NCBI GenBank assembly: GCA_039024635.1
Contig: JBCCQA010000013.1
Location: 1-64,000 of the forward strand
DNA: 64,000 bases
Source: Kuafuiihalomonas sp039024635
GTDB lineage: Bacteria > Myxococcota > Kuafuiibacteriia > Kuafuiibacteriales > Kuafuiibacteriaceae
Reading direction: 5' to 3'
The position numbers and the translations under genes were made by a program. Shown one piece after another: positions 33,582 to 41,834 of the stretch (positions within the stretch are counted from its first letter, which is position 1; each line of letters opens with the position of its first letter). The notes beneath the pieces were generated by a model. It ran no database searches and was not told the DNA's origin. It saw only the letters and a program-made list of their open reading frames with translations.

Positions 33582-34223
33582 ATGAATGAAACGGGTCTGG
33601 TCGGAACGCTCATCCGCCTTCCCATCTTCGAAGCGGAGTGGGTGCTCTACCTTTTGTTCCTGCTCTCCCTCGTGTCGGTGGCGATCATGATCGAGCGGGC
33701 GTGGTTTTACTACAAGCACCGGGTCGACGCCGATGCGGTGGCCGAGCGTCTGGATGCGCTCCTGGGGAGCGGCGACTTCGACGGCGCCCACAGCTACCTG
33801 GGCCAGTTCGACGCGCTGGAGACCAACGTCGTTCGATTCGGACTTCAAGCCCACGCTCGGGGACCGGAGGCGGTGGAGGAGCTGCTTCGGGGCGCGGAGT
33901 CCCGGGAACGACTTCGCTACGGTCGTCGCCTGTCTTTTCTGGCCACAGTGGGAAGCAATGCACCTTTCATCGGTCTGTTCGGCACCGTACTCGGCATCAT
34001 CAAGGCCTTTCGGGATCTCTCAAACGATCTCGCCAACGCGGCGGGTTCGGTCTTGGGCGGCATCTCGGAAGCGCTGATCGCGACGGCGGTGGGACTTCTC
34101 GTGGCCATCCCGGCCGTGGTCGCCTACAACGTGTTCGCGGGCCGGCTGAAGTCCATCGTCAGCAACGGCACGCTCCTATCACGGACCCTGATGAGCCAGC
34201 TTAAGTCGGAGGACTCGCGCTGA
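33582..34223 (+). CDS. exbB: MotA/TolQ/ExbB proton channel family protein
   Basis: 213 residues from ATG 33582. Three membrane helices are visible: 'WVLYLLFLLSLVSVAIMIERAWFYY', 'LSFLATVGSNAPFIGLFGTVLGIIKAF', and 'SEALIATAVGLLVAIPAVVAYNVF'. The central 'GSNAPFIGLFGTVLGII' and 'GISEALIATAVGLLVAIPAV' are the family signatures lining the proton path. With ExbD it energises TonB. First gene of a tight operon: its TGA overlaps the exbD ATG (TGATG). A GTG at 33561 would extend it by seven residues. Confidence 0.94.
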   Translation: MNETGLVGTLIRLPIFEAEWVLYLLFLLSLVSVAIMIERAWFYYKHRVDADAVAERLDALLGSGDFDGAHSYLGQFDALETNVVRFGLQAHARGPEAVEELLRGAESRERLRYGRRLSFLATVGSNAPFIGLFGTVLGIIKAFRDLSNDLANAAGSVLGGISEALIATAVGLLVAIPAVVAYNVFAGRLKSIVSNGTLLSRTLMSQLKSEDSR

Positions 34224-34645
34224 TGGCTGGCGGGATCTCGGGAGAAGGGGGCGAAGACGAACCCATCGCCGACATCAACATCACGCCTTTCGTGGACGTG
34301 GTCCTGGTGCTGTTGGTGGTGGTGATGATCACCTCGACCCAGATCGTCCGGGCCCAGCTGCAGGTAGACTTGCCGAAGGCGGCGAGCGGTCAAGACGCCG
34401 TCCCCTCGACCCTCAACCTGATCCTCACCCTGGAGGGCGCGCTGCTTCTGGACGGACGTCCGATTGAAAGGGACGCGCTACCCGAGCGAATCAATGCCCT
34501 TCGAATGGAGGACCCCGAACTTCAGGCCGTGATCGCCGCCGACCAAGGCGTCGCCTACGGTCGGGTGGTCGAGCTCATCGATCTAGTCAAACAGAACGGG
34601 ATCACCAAGTTCGCGCTCAACATCGAGCGTAGCGCCAGCGAGTGA
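34223..34645 (+). CDS. exbD: ExbD/TolR family biopolymer transport protein
   Basis: 140 residues. A short cytoplasmic part is followed by 'IADINITPFVDVVLVLLVVVMITS', which has the conserved membrane Asp of the proton path, then a periplasmic domain ending 'QAVIAADQGVAYGRVVELIDLVKQNGITKFALNIE', typical of ExbD/TolR. It pairs with ExbB and passes the proton-motive force to TonB. Start and stop overlap both neighbours by the TGATG arrangement, so stoichiometric translation is likely. Confidence 0.95.
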   Translation: MAGGISGEGGEDEPIADINITPFVDVVLVLLVVVMITSTQIVRAQLQVDLPKAASGQDAVPSTLNLILTLEGALLLDGRPIERDALPERINALRMEDPELQAVIAADQGVAYGRVVELIDLVKQNGITKFALNIERSASE

Positions 34646-35550
34646 TGGCCCGCCCGTCGCCACGTGAACGTCGAGCCGCCGCCCGAGCCCGCTTGGAGGC
34701 TCGGGTCGATCGGCCCGTCGAAGCCCGGACTCCTCTGCCCCGGGAGTCGCGGCGACCAGCTCGTTGGCTACTCTTCTTCTTCGCTTCGGCCGCGCTTCAG
34801 TTTGGGAGCTTCGGCGGCTACTACGCCCTGGGACTGGGCGCGACCCAGGATAAGGCCCGAGAGGACGCCGCCATCGCCCTCGAGATCATCGACGTTCCTG
34901 AGCCCGAGCAGGAGCCGGAGACCGAGCCCGAAGCAGAGCCCGAACCCGAAGCGCCGGCGCCCCCCCAGCCCGAGCCGACACCCGAACCCCCGCCCCCGCC
35001 GCCCAAGAAGACACCCACACCCTCCGCCGATCCCACGACGCCCAAGGAGCCTCCGAAAGAGGCGCCCAAGCCCCAGCGGATCGTGGGCCTAAACCTGGAG
35101 TCCACCGTTTCCAGTGGCGAGGGCGCCAGCTTCGCGACCGGCAACACCCGCATGGGCGTGACCCGCAAGGCGGCAGACGCCCCCGGCGTCGAGAAGCTGC
35201 GGAACAATGAACCGACCCAGGCCGGCGAGAATCGAGCCGCCACCCGGATCCCCGCCGTGAGTGGGGACGGCGAAGGCATCGAGCGCCCACGATTCGAAGG
35301 CGGCCGTCTCAAGCCCCCCTATCCGGACATCTACCGAAGCCAGGCCCTGGAGGCGAACGTCACCGTAGCCGTCCGGATCGGCGCCGACGGAAGAGTCGAA
35401 CGCGTCGATATCGCGCGCGGCTCACCCTATCCCGAGTTCGAGGAGGCCGCCGTGGGTACGGCCAAGAAGCAGCGATTCACCCCAGCCAAGAAAGACGGAC
35501 GAGCCATTCCATGGACTCTCACCTATACCTATCGATTCCGCCTGGAGTAG
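34645..35550 (+). CDS. tonB: TonB family energy-transducing protein
   Basis: 301 residues. One N-terminal helix (RWLLFFFASAALQFGSFGGYYALGLG) anchors it in the inner membrane. A spacer with Pro/Glu repeats (residues about 82-140, PEPEPEAPAPPQPEPTPEPP pattern) spans the periplasm. The C-terminal TonB domain reads 'KPPYPDIYRSQALEANVTVAVRIGADGRVERVDI' and 'FEEAAVGTAKKQRFTPAKKDG'. It should contact the receptor encoded two genes downstream. The ATG at 34645 overlaps the exbD stop. Confidence 0.93.
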   Translation: MARPSPRERRAAARARLEARVDRPVEARTPLPRESRRPARWLLFFFASAALQFGSFGGYYALGLGATQDKAREDAAIALEIIDVPEPEQEPETEPEAEPEPEAPAPPQPEPTPEPPPPPPKKTPTPSADPTTPKEPPKEAPKPQRIVGLNLESTVSSGEGASFATGNTRMGVTRKAADAPGVEKLRNNEPTQAGENRAATRIPAVSGDGEGIERPRFEGGRLKPPYPDIYRSQALEANVTVAVRIGADGRVERVDIARGSPYPEFEEAAVGTAKKQRFTPAKKDGRAIPWTLTYTYRFRLE

Positions 35551-35570
35551 GCGGAGCGACGAGCCCACGC

Positions 35571-36881
35571 ATGCGCATCTCGAGCCTTTGCCTCTGTCTG
35601 TTGGCGGCCTGTGGTCCCGACTTCACGCCGGCGGAAGAGATCGACCGCCTTCGGGTGTTCGGGGTCCGCCTGGAGGTCCTGGGCCGCCAGGATTCGGTGG
35701 CTTGGCCCAAAGTCGACGAGGACCTCCGGATCGAGCTGTTGGCAACCACGGAATCGGGCGACATCGGAGACATCGAGCTCTCGGCGCGTTTTTGTCCCCT
35801 CGCCTTCCAGACCGCCGGCGATCTGGAGTGTGTGTTCAATGAAGAGGACTTCGAGCAGCTCCTTCTTCAAGTCCTTCCGATTCCCGACGAGCTGGAGCTG
35901 GACCTCGACTTGGACTTCAACCTGCCGGTGCTCTCCTCGACCGTGGCCGTCTTCAATCTGGAGAAGCAGCTCTTCGGCGAAGATAACCTGGCCGCCCTCG
36001 AAGACGCCGGTATCGACGTCACTCCCTTCATCGAGCAGGGGATCGCAGCCTTCTGCGAGCAGATCCAGACCCAGGACTTCGGCGACGCCGTCACCCGCCC
36101 CGACTGCAACGGCACCTTCGACTTTCGATTCGATTTGGTGCTGAACACACCCGACGAGCGGTTAGAGGCCATTCGACAGTTCGCGATCATCTACGACGAG
36201 CAGCCTCCGCAGCTGGGCGGGGCGAGTCTGGTTCGGAACCGGAACCCGATGGCCGAAACGCTCTGCGCCCGGGACGAGGAGCTCTTTGCCACGACCCTGA
36301 GGGCCGCAATCGCCGACCCCACCGTGGACATCGACGCCTCGACCGCCATCACCCTCGGCGTTGTGCAAGGCCGCTGCGCTTTCTTGGAGCCCGAGGACGA
36401 CGGACGCTTTGGTGCCCTTCCCGAACTGGACGTCGCCCTTCAGACTCTCTCGGCTACGACCCCCATCTCCCTCTTCTTCGACAATACCTACGCCCTCTTC
36501 GTGGTGGACCTGTGCGGTGCTCTTCCTAGCACCCCCCCTGAAGACCGGAACGCCTGCCGCGCCGACGTCGATCTTGTTCAGGCCCTGGAAGAGCCCTTTG
36601 TCGACGTACCCGAGAGTCTGAACCTCAGCTGGTTCAGCGACACCCCCAGCCTCGACTCGACGGTGACCGCCTTCGAGTTCGACAATCCCGATGCCACCTT
36701 GGGCGAGGCCGCGGTGAACGTCTTCGTTCCGCCTCGACGAATCGACTTCGAGGCCTCGGACGAGCCCCTGCCTCTCGAACTCTTCGTCGTAGTGCGAGAC
36801 GGCCTGGGTCGGGGTGGCCGCGCCTTCCTGCGAGGGCTGTACACCCTGCGCGAGCGCCCCGAGGAGACCTCGAGTCCGTGA
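35571..36881 (+). CDS. Acidic lipoprotein of the Ton operon, unknown function
   Basis: 436 residues. MRISSLCLCLLAACGPD is a lipoprotein signal with lipobox LAAC. The mature protein is strongly acidic, with an aliphatic/Asp run (ELELDLDLDFNLPVL) and scattered paired cysteines, and no recognised domain. Its position between tonB and the TonB-dependent receptor, with a GTGA overlap to the receptor, makes it a candidate surface or periplasmic substrate-binding partner of that receptor. The frame opens at 35511 but overlaps tonB; the signal peptide fixes the start at 35571. Confidence 0.65.
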   Translation: MRISSLCLCLLAACGPDFTPAEEIDRLRVFGVRLEVLGRQDSVAWPKVDEDLRIELLATTESGDIGDIELSARFCPLAFQTAGDLECVFNEEDFEQLLLQVLPIPDELELDLDLDFNLPVLSSTVAVFNLEKQLFGEDNLAALEDAGIDVTPFIEQGIAAFCEQIQTQDFGDAVTRPDCNGTFDFRFDLVLNTPDERLEAIRQFAIIYDEQPPQLGGASLVRNRNPMAETLCARDEELFATTLRAAIADPTVDIDASTAITLGVVQGRCAFLEPEDDGRFGALPELDVALQTLSATTPISLFFDNTYALFVVDLCGALPSTPPEDRNACRADVDLVQALEEPFVDVPESLNLSWFSDTPSLDSTVTAFEFDNPDATLGEAAVNVFVPPRRIDFEASDEPLPLELFVVVRDGLGRGGRAFLRGLYTLRERPEETSSP

Positions 36882-39526
36882 GCTTTCTCCGAATCGCGCC
36901 GACGGCTCTTCTTCTCCTTTGGAGTGGGCTGTCGGTCGCCCAAGAGATCACTAAGCTCCCGGCCTTGATCGAGGACGTGCAGCCCGAGTTCCCGGAGGCG
37001 GCACTCAGAGATCGGGTCGCGGCCCGGGTGAAATTCGAGTTCACCATAACCGCCACCGGAACGGTGGAGGGCATCAGTCTGGTCGAGTCTTCGACCCGGG
37101 CCGAAGCCCAGCCCGACGGCCGCTTCCTCACCGACTCTTCGACTGTGAGTGACTACGGCTTCGTCGCCGCGGGACAGAGCGCCCTGGAGCGCTTCCGATT
37201 CGAGCCGGCCGAGGCCGACGGCGAGCCCATCCCGGTGCGCATTACCTACAGTTTCAACTTCGACCTTCCGCCGCCGCCCATTCCCGTCGAGATCGAGGGC
37301 GAAGAGGTCCCCCGGGTCGTGAACTTCCAGGGTCTGCTCCGAGAGCGCGGAACGCGACGCCGGATCCCAGGGGCTGTGGTGACGGTCTTTCGAGAGTCGA
37401 CCGAGACCAGCACCCAGGCCGTGGGCTTCGAAGCCATTTCAGACGAAGAGGGTCAGTTCCGCTTCACGAACCTCGAGGTCGGACCCTGGCGGGTGCTGGT
37501 GGAAAAGGAGGGCTATTTTCCCTATCGGACCACTGAGCAGATCCTGATCAACCAGCTCACCGAGGTGACCTACTTCGTGGAGGCCGGCAGCTACAATCCC
37601 TACGACGTAACGGTGACGGCGGAGCGACCCTTCAAAGAGGTCCAGCGGCGGGTGCTCCGGCCTGAGCGGGCGGCTCGAATCCCAGGCTCGTTCGGCGACC
37701 CGATCAGCGCCGTACAAAACCTGCCCGGGGTCGCCCGGGCTCCCGCAGGAGCAGGTGCGCTTCCGGTCCGGGGATCCGCGCCGGGGGATACCGGCATCCT
37801 CTTCGAGGGCATCGAGACACCCTTCATCTTCCACTTCGGAGCCCTGCGCTCGGTTGTGCCGGGCGAGTTCATCGAGTCGGTGGAGTTCATCCCCGGAAAC
37901 TTTTCGACCTACTACGGACGCTTCAGCAGCGGCATCTTGGACGTGCAGCTCAAGGACCTCGACGCCGAGACCGTCACCGGCAAGACCTCCATCGGTCTTC
38001 TCGAGGGTCAGCTGTTCACCGAGATTCCGATTGGAAAGAACCTTTCGATCGCAGCCGGGGTACGGCGGAGCTGGATCGATCTCGTTATCGAAGCCGTGGC
38101 CCCCGACGACGGCTCCATCGACATCATCGCGGCGCCGGTCTACACCGACTACCAGGTCCTGGCGAACTATCGCCCCGGTCGGGCCCATGATCTTCGACTC
38201 TTCTTCTTCGGCTCTCGCGATCGCTTTGAGTTCATCAACCGAGACGCCCAAGAGGCCAACATCCAGCTCACCAGCGGAGGCGTCGACAGCGCCGTCGGCT
38301 TTAATCGTGTGCTGCTCCAGTACGACTATCGACCGAACCAGCGCTTCACGAACGAGCTTCAGATCGGCTTCGGTCTCGACGAGATCGCCATCGCTGCTTT
38401 CGACGTCTTCGAGTTCAACCTCGACAACTACCAGTGGCAGCTCAGAGACCGTATGCGCTTCAAGCTCTCGGACCGCTTCAGCCTCGACGTGGGCACGGAC
38501 AGCCTGATTCGGCTGTCGGACATCGATCTGCTGATCCCGAACCCGGATCAGGACCCGCTCAATCCCGACCTCAATGACACGGTATCCACGAGCATCGACG
38601 GTCAGGCCGACCTGCTGGCTGGCTTCTACGCCGAGGCCACCATCGACGTGAGCAAAAGGCTGAGCTTGGTCCCCGGGGTGCGCTTGGACGTGTTCGAACG
38701 GGCGGGCGAAGTCGCCTTGGATCCTCGGATCATCGCTCGCTACAGACTCTTCGACAAATGGACCCTGGTTGGCGGTGTGGGCTCCTTCAGCCAGCCTCCG
38801 GCACCGCAGAACCTGAACGAAACGGTCGGCAACCCGGAGGTGTCTGCTTTCCGGGCCTTCCAGGCCTCCACCGGCGTTGAATGGGACCCCTTCCCCTATT
38901 TGGGCATCGACGTGACCTTCTTCTACAAGCAGCTCTTCGACCTCATCGGAACCAGCGACGACTTTCGGGTGGACGACGAAGGGAATACGGTGCCGGCGCT
39001 GGTCGAGAACAACGAGACTGGTCGTGTCTTCGGTCTGGAGCTCTATGTGGACCATAAGTTCAACAAGAACTTCCAGGGCTTCTTGAGCTACACCCTGTCC
39101 CGCTCCACCCGAGATCCAGAAGGCGAGCCTACCCAACTCTTCGACTTCGACCAAACCCACATCTTCGTGATGGCGGGTTCCTATGTATTCCCTCAGAACT
39201 GGGAGCTGGGGATCCGGTGGCGGGTCATCTCGGGCAGCCCCGACACGCCCATCGTCGCCGGGAGCTTCAACGGCAACCAGGGCGAGTACTCCCCCATCTT
39301 CGGCGACGCCAACAGCGAGCGTCTCCCCTTCTTCCACCAGCTCGACATTCGGCTCGACAAGCGGTGGATCTATAAGTCCTTCACGCTGGGCGCCTTCTTG
39401 GAGGTGCTGAACGCATACAACAACCCGAACGTCGAAGGCTTCACCTACAATTTCGACTTCAGCGAACGCGACCGGGTGCAGAGCCTCCCCATCATTCCCA
39501 ATCTTGGCTTCGAGGCTCGATTCTGA
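36878..39526 (+). CDS. TonB-dependent receptor with N-terminal TonB_C domain
   Basis: 882 residues from GTG 36878 with signal peptide (RIAPTALLLLWSGLSVAQ). Residues about 25-130 are a TonB C-terminal-like domain ('DVQPEFPEAALRDRVAARVKFEFTI', 'FRFEPAEADGEPIPVRITYSFNF'). Then comes a carboxypeptidase-regulatory Ig-like domain (about 145-235, 'ISDEEGQFRFTNLEVGPWRVLVEKEGY'), a plug ('FGDPISAVQNLPGVAR', 'PVRGSAPGDTGILFEGIE') and a long barrel ending in 'FEARF'. A receptor that carries its own TonB_C domain is unusual and may load or compete for ExbBD/TonB. Substrate unknown. The next gene starts by TGATG overlap. Confidence 0.88.
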   Translation: MSFLRIAPTALLLLWSGLSVAQEITKLPALIEDVQPEFPEAALRDRVAARVKFEFTITATGTVEGISLVESSTRAEAQPDGRFLTDSSTVSDYGFVAAGQSALERFRFEPAEADGEPIPVRITYSFNFDLPPPPIPVEIEGEEVPRVVNFQGLLRERGTRRRIPGAVVTVFRESTETSTQAVGFEAISDEEGQFRFTNLEVGPWRVLVEKEGYFPYRTTEQILINQLTEVTYFVEAGSYNPYDVTVTAERPFKEVQRRVLRPERAARIPGSFGDPISAVQNLPGVARAPAGAGALPVRGSAPGDTGILFEGIETPFIFHFGALRSVVPGEFIESVEFIPGNFSTYYGRFSSGILDVQLKDLDAETVTGKTSIGLLEGQLFTEIPIGKNLSIAAGVRRSWIDLVIEAVAPDDGSIDIIAAPVYTDYQVLANYRPGRAHDLRLFFFGSRDRFEFINRDAQEANIQLTSGGVDSAVGFNRVLLQYDYRPNQRFTNELQIGFGLDEIAIAAFDVFEFNLDNYQWQLRDRMRFKLSDRFSLDVGTDSLIRLSDIDLLIPNPDQDPLNPDLNDTVSTSIDGQADLLAGFYAEATIDVSKRLSLVPGVRLDVFERAGEVALDPRIIARYRLFDKWTLVGGVGSFSQPPAPQNLNETVGNPEVSAFRAFQASTGVEWDPFPYLGIDVTFFYKQLFDLIGTSDDFRVDDEGNTVPALVENNETGRVFGLELYVDHKFNKNFQGFLSYTLSRSTRDPEGEPTQLFDFDQTHIFVMAGSYVFPQNWELGIRWRVISGSPDTPIVAGSFNGNQGEYSPIFGDANSERLPFFHQLDIRLDKRWIYKSFTLGAFLEVLNAYNNPNVEGFTYNFDFSERDRVQSLPIIPNLGFEARF

Positions 39527-40179
39527 TGCGCATCCTGGTCTTCAACCTCCTGCTCCTCGCGGTCGGGTCAGGCCTCGCGCAGGCCCAGACCGATCCGACG
39601 ACGGAGCTCCGGGTCCCCGCCCCCAAGCAAGGCTACTTCGTCGAGCTTGGGCTTCGGAGCGGCGTCCTGGCCGTGAGCAACGACGAACTCCCAGATCTCG
39701 ACCCTTTCCCGGGCTTCGGTGGCGCCTTTCGTTTTGGAGAGATGACTCTACCGTGGCTCGGCTTCGGCGGGGTCGGGCACGTGTTCTTCGGGAGCAACGA
39801 CGAGTTCACGACCGGATTTGGAGCCTTTTCGATGGAGGCCCAGGTGGCGCCTTTCAAAAATCTGGACCTTGCTGGCCGGGTCGCGATCGGTCCCTTCTTC
39901 CAGGTCGTGACCCGAGAGGACGAATCGCTGGCCCTGGACGACGACCCGGACCAGGGCTTCGGCGCCATCCTGACCACAGGCGTCAGCTGGGATCTCTTCC
40001 CCTTCTACGACCGCCAGGCCTATGGAAGCGGCGGTTTCGCCGTCTCGCTCTACGCTGACGGCCAGTTTCTCCTAGGCTCCGACTTCACCAGCGCCGGCGC
40101 CTTCATCGGTGTGGAGCTCGGCTACTTCTTCGGTCTCCCCAAGAATAAGCTCAAGCTCCCGCTTGAAGAGGCTTACTGA
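39526..40179 (+). CDS. Outer-membrane beta-barrel protein of the Ton operon
   Basis: 217 residues with signal peptide (RILVFNLLLLAVGSGLAQA). The mature part is a series of amphipathic strands ('GYFVELGLRSGVLAV', 'MEAQVAPFKNLDLAGRVAIGPFF', 'GGFAVSLYADGQFLLG', 'GAFIGVELGYFFG'), with a charged tail after the last strand rather than a terminal aromatic residue. Last gene of the exbB-exbD-tonB-lipoprotein-receptor unit (TGATG overlap with the receptor). No known family. A 3'-hairpin element follows its stop codon at once. Confidence 0.7.
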   Translation: MRILVFNLLLLAVGSGLAQAQTDPTTELRVPAPKQGYFVELGLRSGVLAVSNDELPDLDPFPGFGGAFRFGEMTLPWLGFGGVGHVFFGSNDEFTTGFGAFSMEAQVAPFKNLDLAGRVAIGPFFQVVTREDESLALDDDPDQGFGAILTTGVSWDLFPFYDRQAYGSGGFAVSLYADGQFLLGSDFTSAGAFIGVELGYFFGLPKNKLKLPLEEAY

Positions 40180-40180
40180 C

Positions 40181-40229
40181 TAGGGGACCCGGCGCGGGCA
40201 AAGCCACGCCAGCCCTCTTCGTTTGCCCA
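40181..40229 (+). repeat. 3'-hairpin element, copy 5
   Basis: Begins two bases after the TGA of the barrel gene and is the only copy sensed on the plus strand, matching its plus-strand gene. It reads TAGGGGACCCGG, then a hairpin (GGCG..GGC-AAA-GCC..CGCC, 40191-40210), then CAGCCCTCTTCGTTTGCC. The remaining bases to 40460 hold no gene or recognisable riboswitch. Confidence 0.7.
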
Positions 40230-40460
40230 TGCTCGCTTCCGGACGTCTTTGAGCATCCGCAACCGCCTCGGGTTTCGGCGAGCTTGGTTGGGTGGCTCAA
40301 GGACCAGCCCGCACAAGGCTCGATGGACTCTGGTTCCAGCCCTATTGGGTCATGTCCCAGGGCCAAGTGGCAATCGATGGGAACGGTCGCGGCCGAGGCC
40401 ACACAAAGGGGCGCCAAGGTTGGCGTTGACCCGGGGAGCAGGCCTGCTTTGTCTCGCTGG

Positions 40461-41327
40461 GTGCGGAGCTCCTTTGTCGTTCTTCTTTGCCTGCTCGCTT
40501 CTCCGGCGTGGGCTCATGACTTTTGGATAGAACCTTCGGCTTTTTCGACCGACGGGCCGAGCTCAATCGACGTTCGCTTGAAGGTCGGTCACCACGACGA
40601 TGTGAAGGCCGTAGCTCGGAAGCCAGACCGAATCCTGCGCTTCGAAACCGTCGGACCCGATGGCTCCCGTCAGCCGGTCTTGGGTGAGGCCGAAGCCGAG
40701 CCCGCGGGTCGGGTTCAACTGATGGCCCCGGGCTTCCATAGCCTGGTCTTCGAGAGCAACCATGCTTACATCGAGCTTTCCGCCGACAAGTTCGCCAACT
40801 ACCTAGAACACGAGGGCCTCACCCAGATCCTGGCCCTGCGAGATGGAAGCGACGGACCGGGCAAAGAAAGCTACGCCCGCTACTGCAAGAGCCTGGTCCA
40901 GATCGGGGAAGGCAGCGCCGGCTGGGAGCGAGACCTGGAGCTTCCCTTCGAGTTCATCGCCCTTCGGCGGCCCGAGAGCCGCAAGCTCGTCTTTCGCCTC
41001 GAGTTCCAGGACCAGCCCCTGGCCGACGCACGGGTCGAGCTCCTGCGGCTGGAGGATCTCACCCAAAGTGTCTCCACCCAGACAAACGCCAAGGGCGTCC
41101 TCCGCTTCAAGAACCTCGAAGCCGGTCGCTACATGCTGGCTGCGACCCACATGGTCCCCGCCAAAGCACCGGTGAAGGGAGACTGGGAGAGCTTCTGGGC
41201 CACCGTCAGCTTTGAGCGAAGGATATCCTCGGATGTGAAGCCATCTGAGGCGCATCAGAACGAAAAGGTGAGCAGGACCTGGGGTCGGATGATGTCGACC
41301 CCGCCCGAGGTGAACCATCGGTTGTAG
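40461..41327 (+). CDS. DUF4198-like secreted protein
   Basis: 288 residues from GTG 40461, which gives a signal peptide (RSSFVVLLCLLASPAWA) followed at once by HDFWIEP, the hallmark start of DUF4198 proteins. 'DVRLKVGHHDDVKAVARKPDRILRFE', 'PGFHSLVFESNHAYIELSADKFANYLEHEGL' and the Ig-like 'PLADARVELLRLEDLTQSVSTQTNAKGVLRFKNLEAGRYMLAATH' also fit. The family is periplasmic and often lies near metal transport genes, but its role is unproven. The last 25 codons overlap the convergent barrel gene. The longer frame from 40284 lacks a credible N-terminus. Confidence 0.8.
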   Translation: MRSSFVVLLCLLASPAWAHDFWIEPSAFSTDGPSSIDVRLKVGHHDDVKAVARKPDRILRFETVGPDGSRQPVLGEAEAEPAGRVQLMAPGFHSLVFESNHAYIELSADKFANYLEHEGLTQILALRDGSDGPGKESYARYCKSLVQIGEGSAGWERDLELPFEFIALRRPESRKLVFRLEFQDQPLADARVELLRLEDLTQSVSTQTNAKGVLRFKNLEAGRYMLAATHMVPAKAPVKGDWESFWATVSFERRISSDVKPSEAHQNEKVSRTWGRMMSTPPEVNHRL

Positions 41328-41758
41328 ACCACGCCGGCTCGGGTGCTGAAGCGGCTCCCCGGCGCCCCGAGATGGAGGCCGCCGCCTCCGCCGGCCAGAA
41401 CGCCCGAGAAGTCGGCGCCGTCGATGGACTCCCAGCGGCCACCGACCTCGGCCACCACGTAAGGCACGACCGGCCAGCTCACCGGTGGGGTGTAGACCGT
41501 GAAACCTGCCACCTCGCCGCCGCTGAAGTCACCAAAGAAACCCAAGCCGCGGACACCAGGAACCAGGCCGTCGATGAAAGCGTAGCCGACCTGCGCACCG
41601 ACGGCGACGGCGCTTCGATTGGAGCTGAAGGACCCTCCCAGGGTCAGGCCGAGATGGACCGAACCTTGGGGGTCGTGAACGGGCCGCGTGCTCCGGGCCG
41701 AGGCAGGGCTCGCGAGGAGGCAGACGAGGGCGGTCGCGAGGGGGAGTGTGTATTTCAT
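41255..41758 (-). CDS. Small outer-membrane beta-barrel protein, unknown function
   Basis: 167 residues from ATG 41758 with signal peptide (KYTLPLATALVCLLASPASA). Strand-rich mature protein ('SVHLGLTLGGSFSSNRSAVAVGAQVGYAFI', 'VVPYVVAEVGGRW', 'GGGLHLGAPGSRFSTRAGVVYNRW') ending 'QVLLTFSF', the classic C-terminal Phe of outer-membrane barrels. The upstream in-frame extension to 41974 is antisense-like Pro/Ser/Arg sequence and was left out. It overlaps the DUF4198 gene tail to tail by 73 bases. Confidence 0.7.
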   Translation of the reverse strand: MKYTLPLATALVCLLASPASARSTRPVHDPQGSVHLGLTLGGSFSSNRSAVAVGAQVGYAFIDGLVPGVRGLGFFGDFSGGEVAGFTVYTPPVSWPVVPYVVAEVGGRWESIDGADFSGVLAGGGGGLHLGAPGSRFSTRAGVVYNRWFTSGGVDIIRPQVLLTFSF

Positions 41759-41834
41759 GAGCAGAGCCGATCGGAGGCCGGCCCCCGGGCGGGGCCCGAA
41801 AGGCGCGGCGCGTCGCAAAGTCGCATGTCCCTCT

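Noticed and set aside
37439..39337. 632-codon open frame antisense to the TonB-dependent receptor
   Set aside because: Mirror frame of a well-supported gene in G+C-rich DNA; Gly/Val/Asp-rich with no domain.
40230..40460. Possible cobalamin or metal riboswitch before the DUF4198 gene
   Set aside because: I looked for the B12-box and paired conserved segments and found none.
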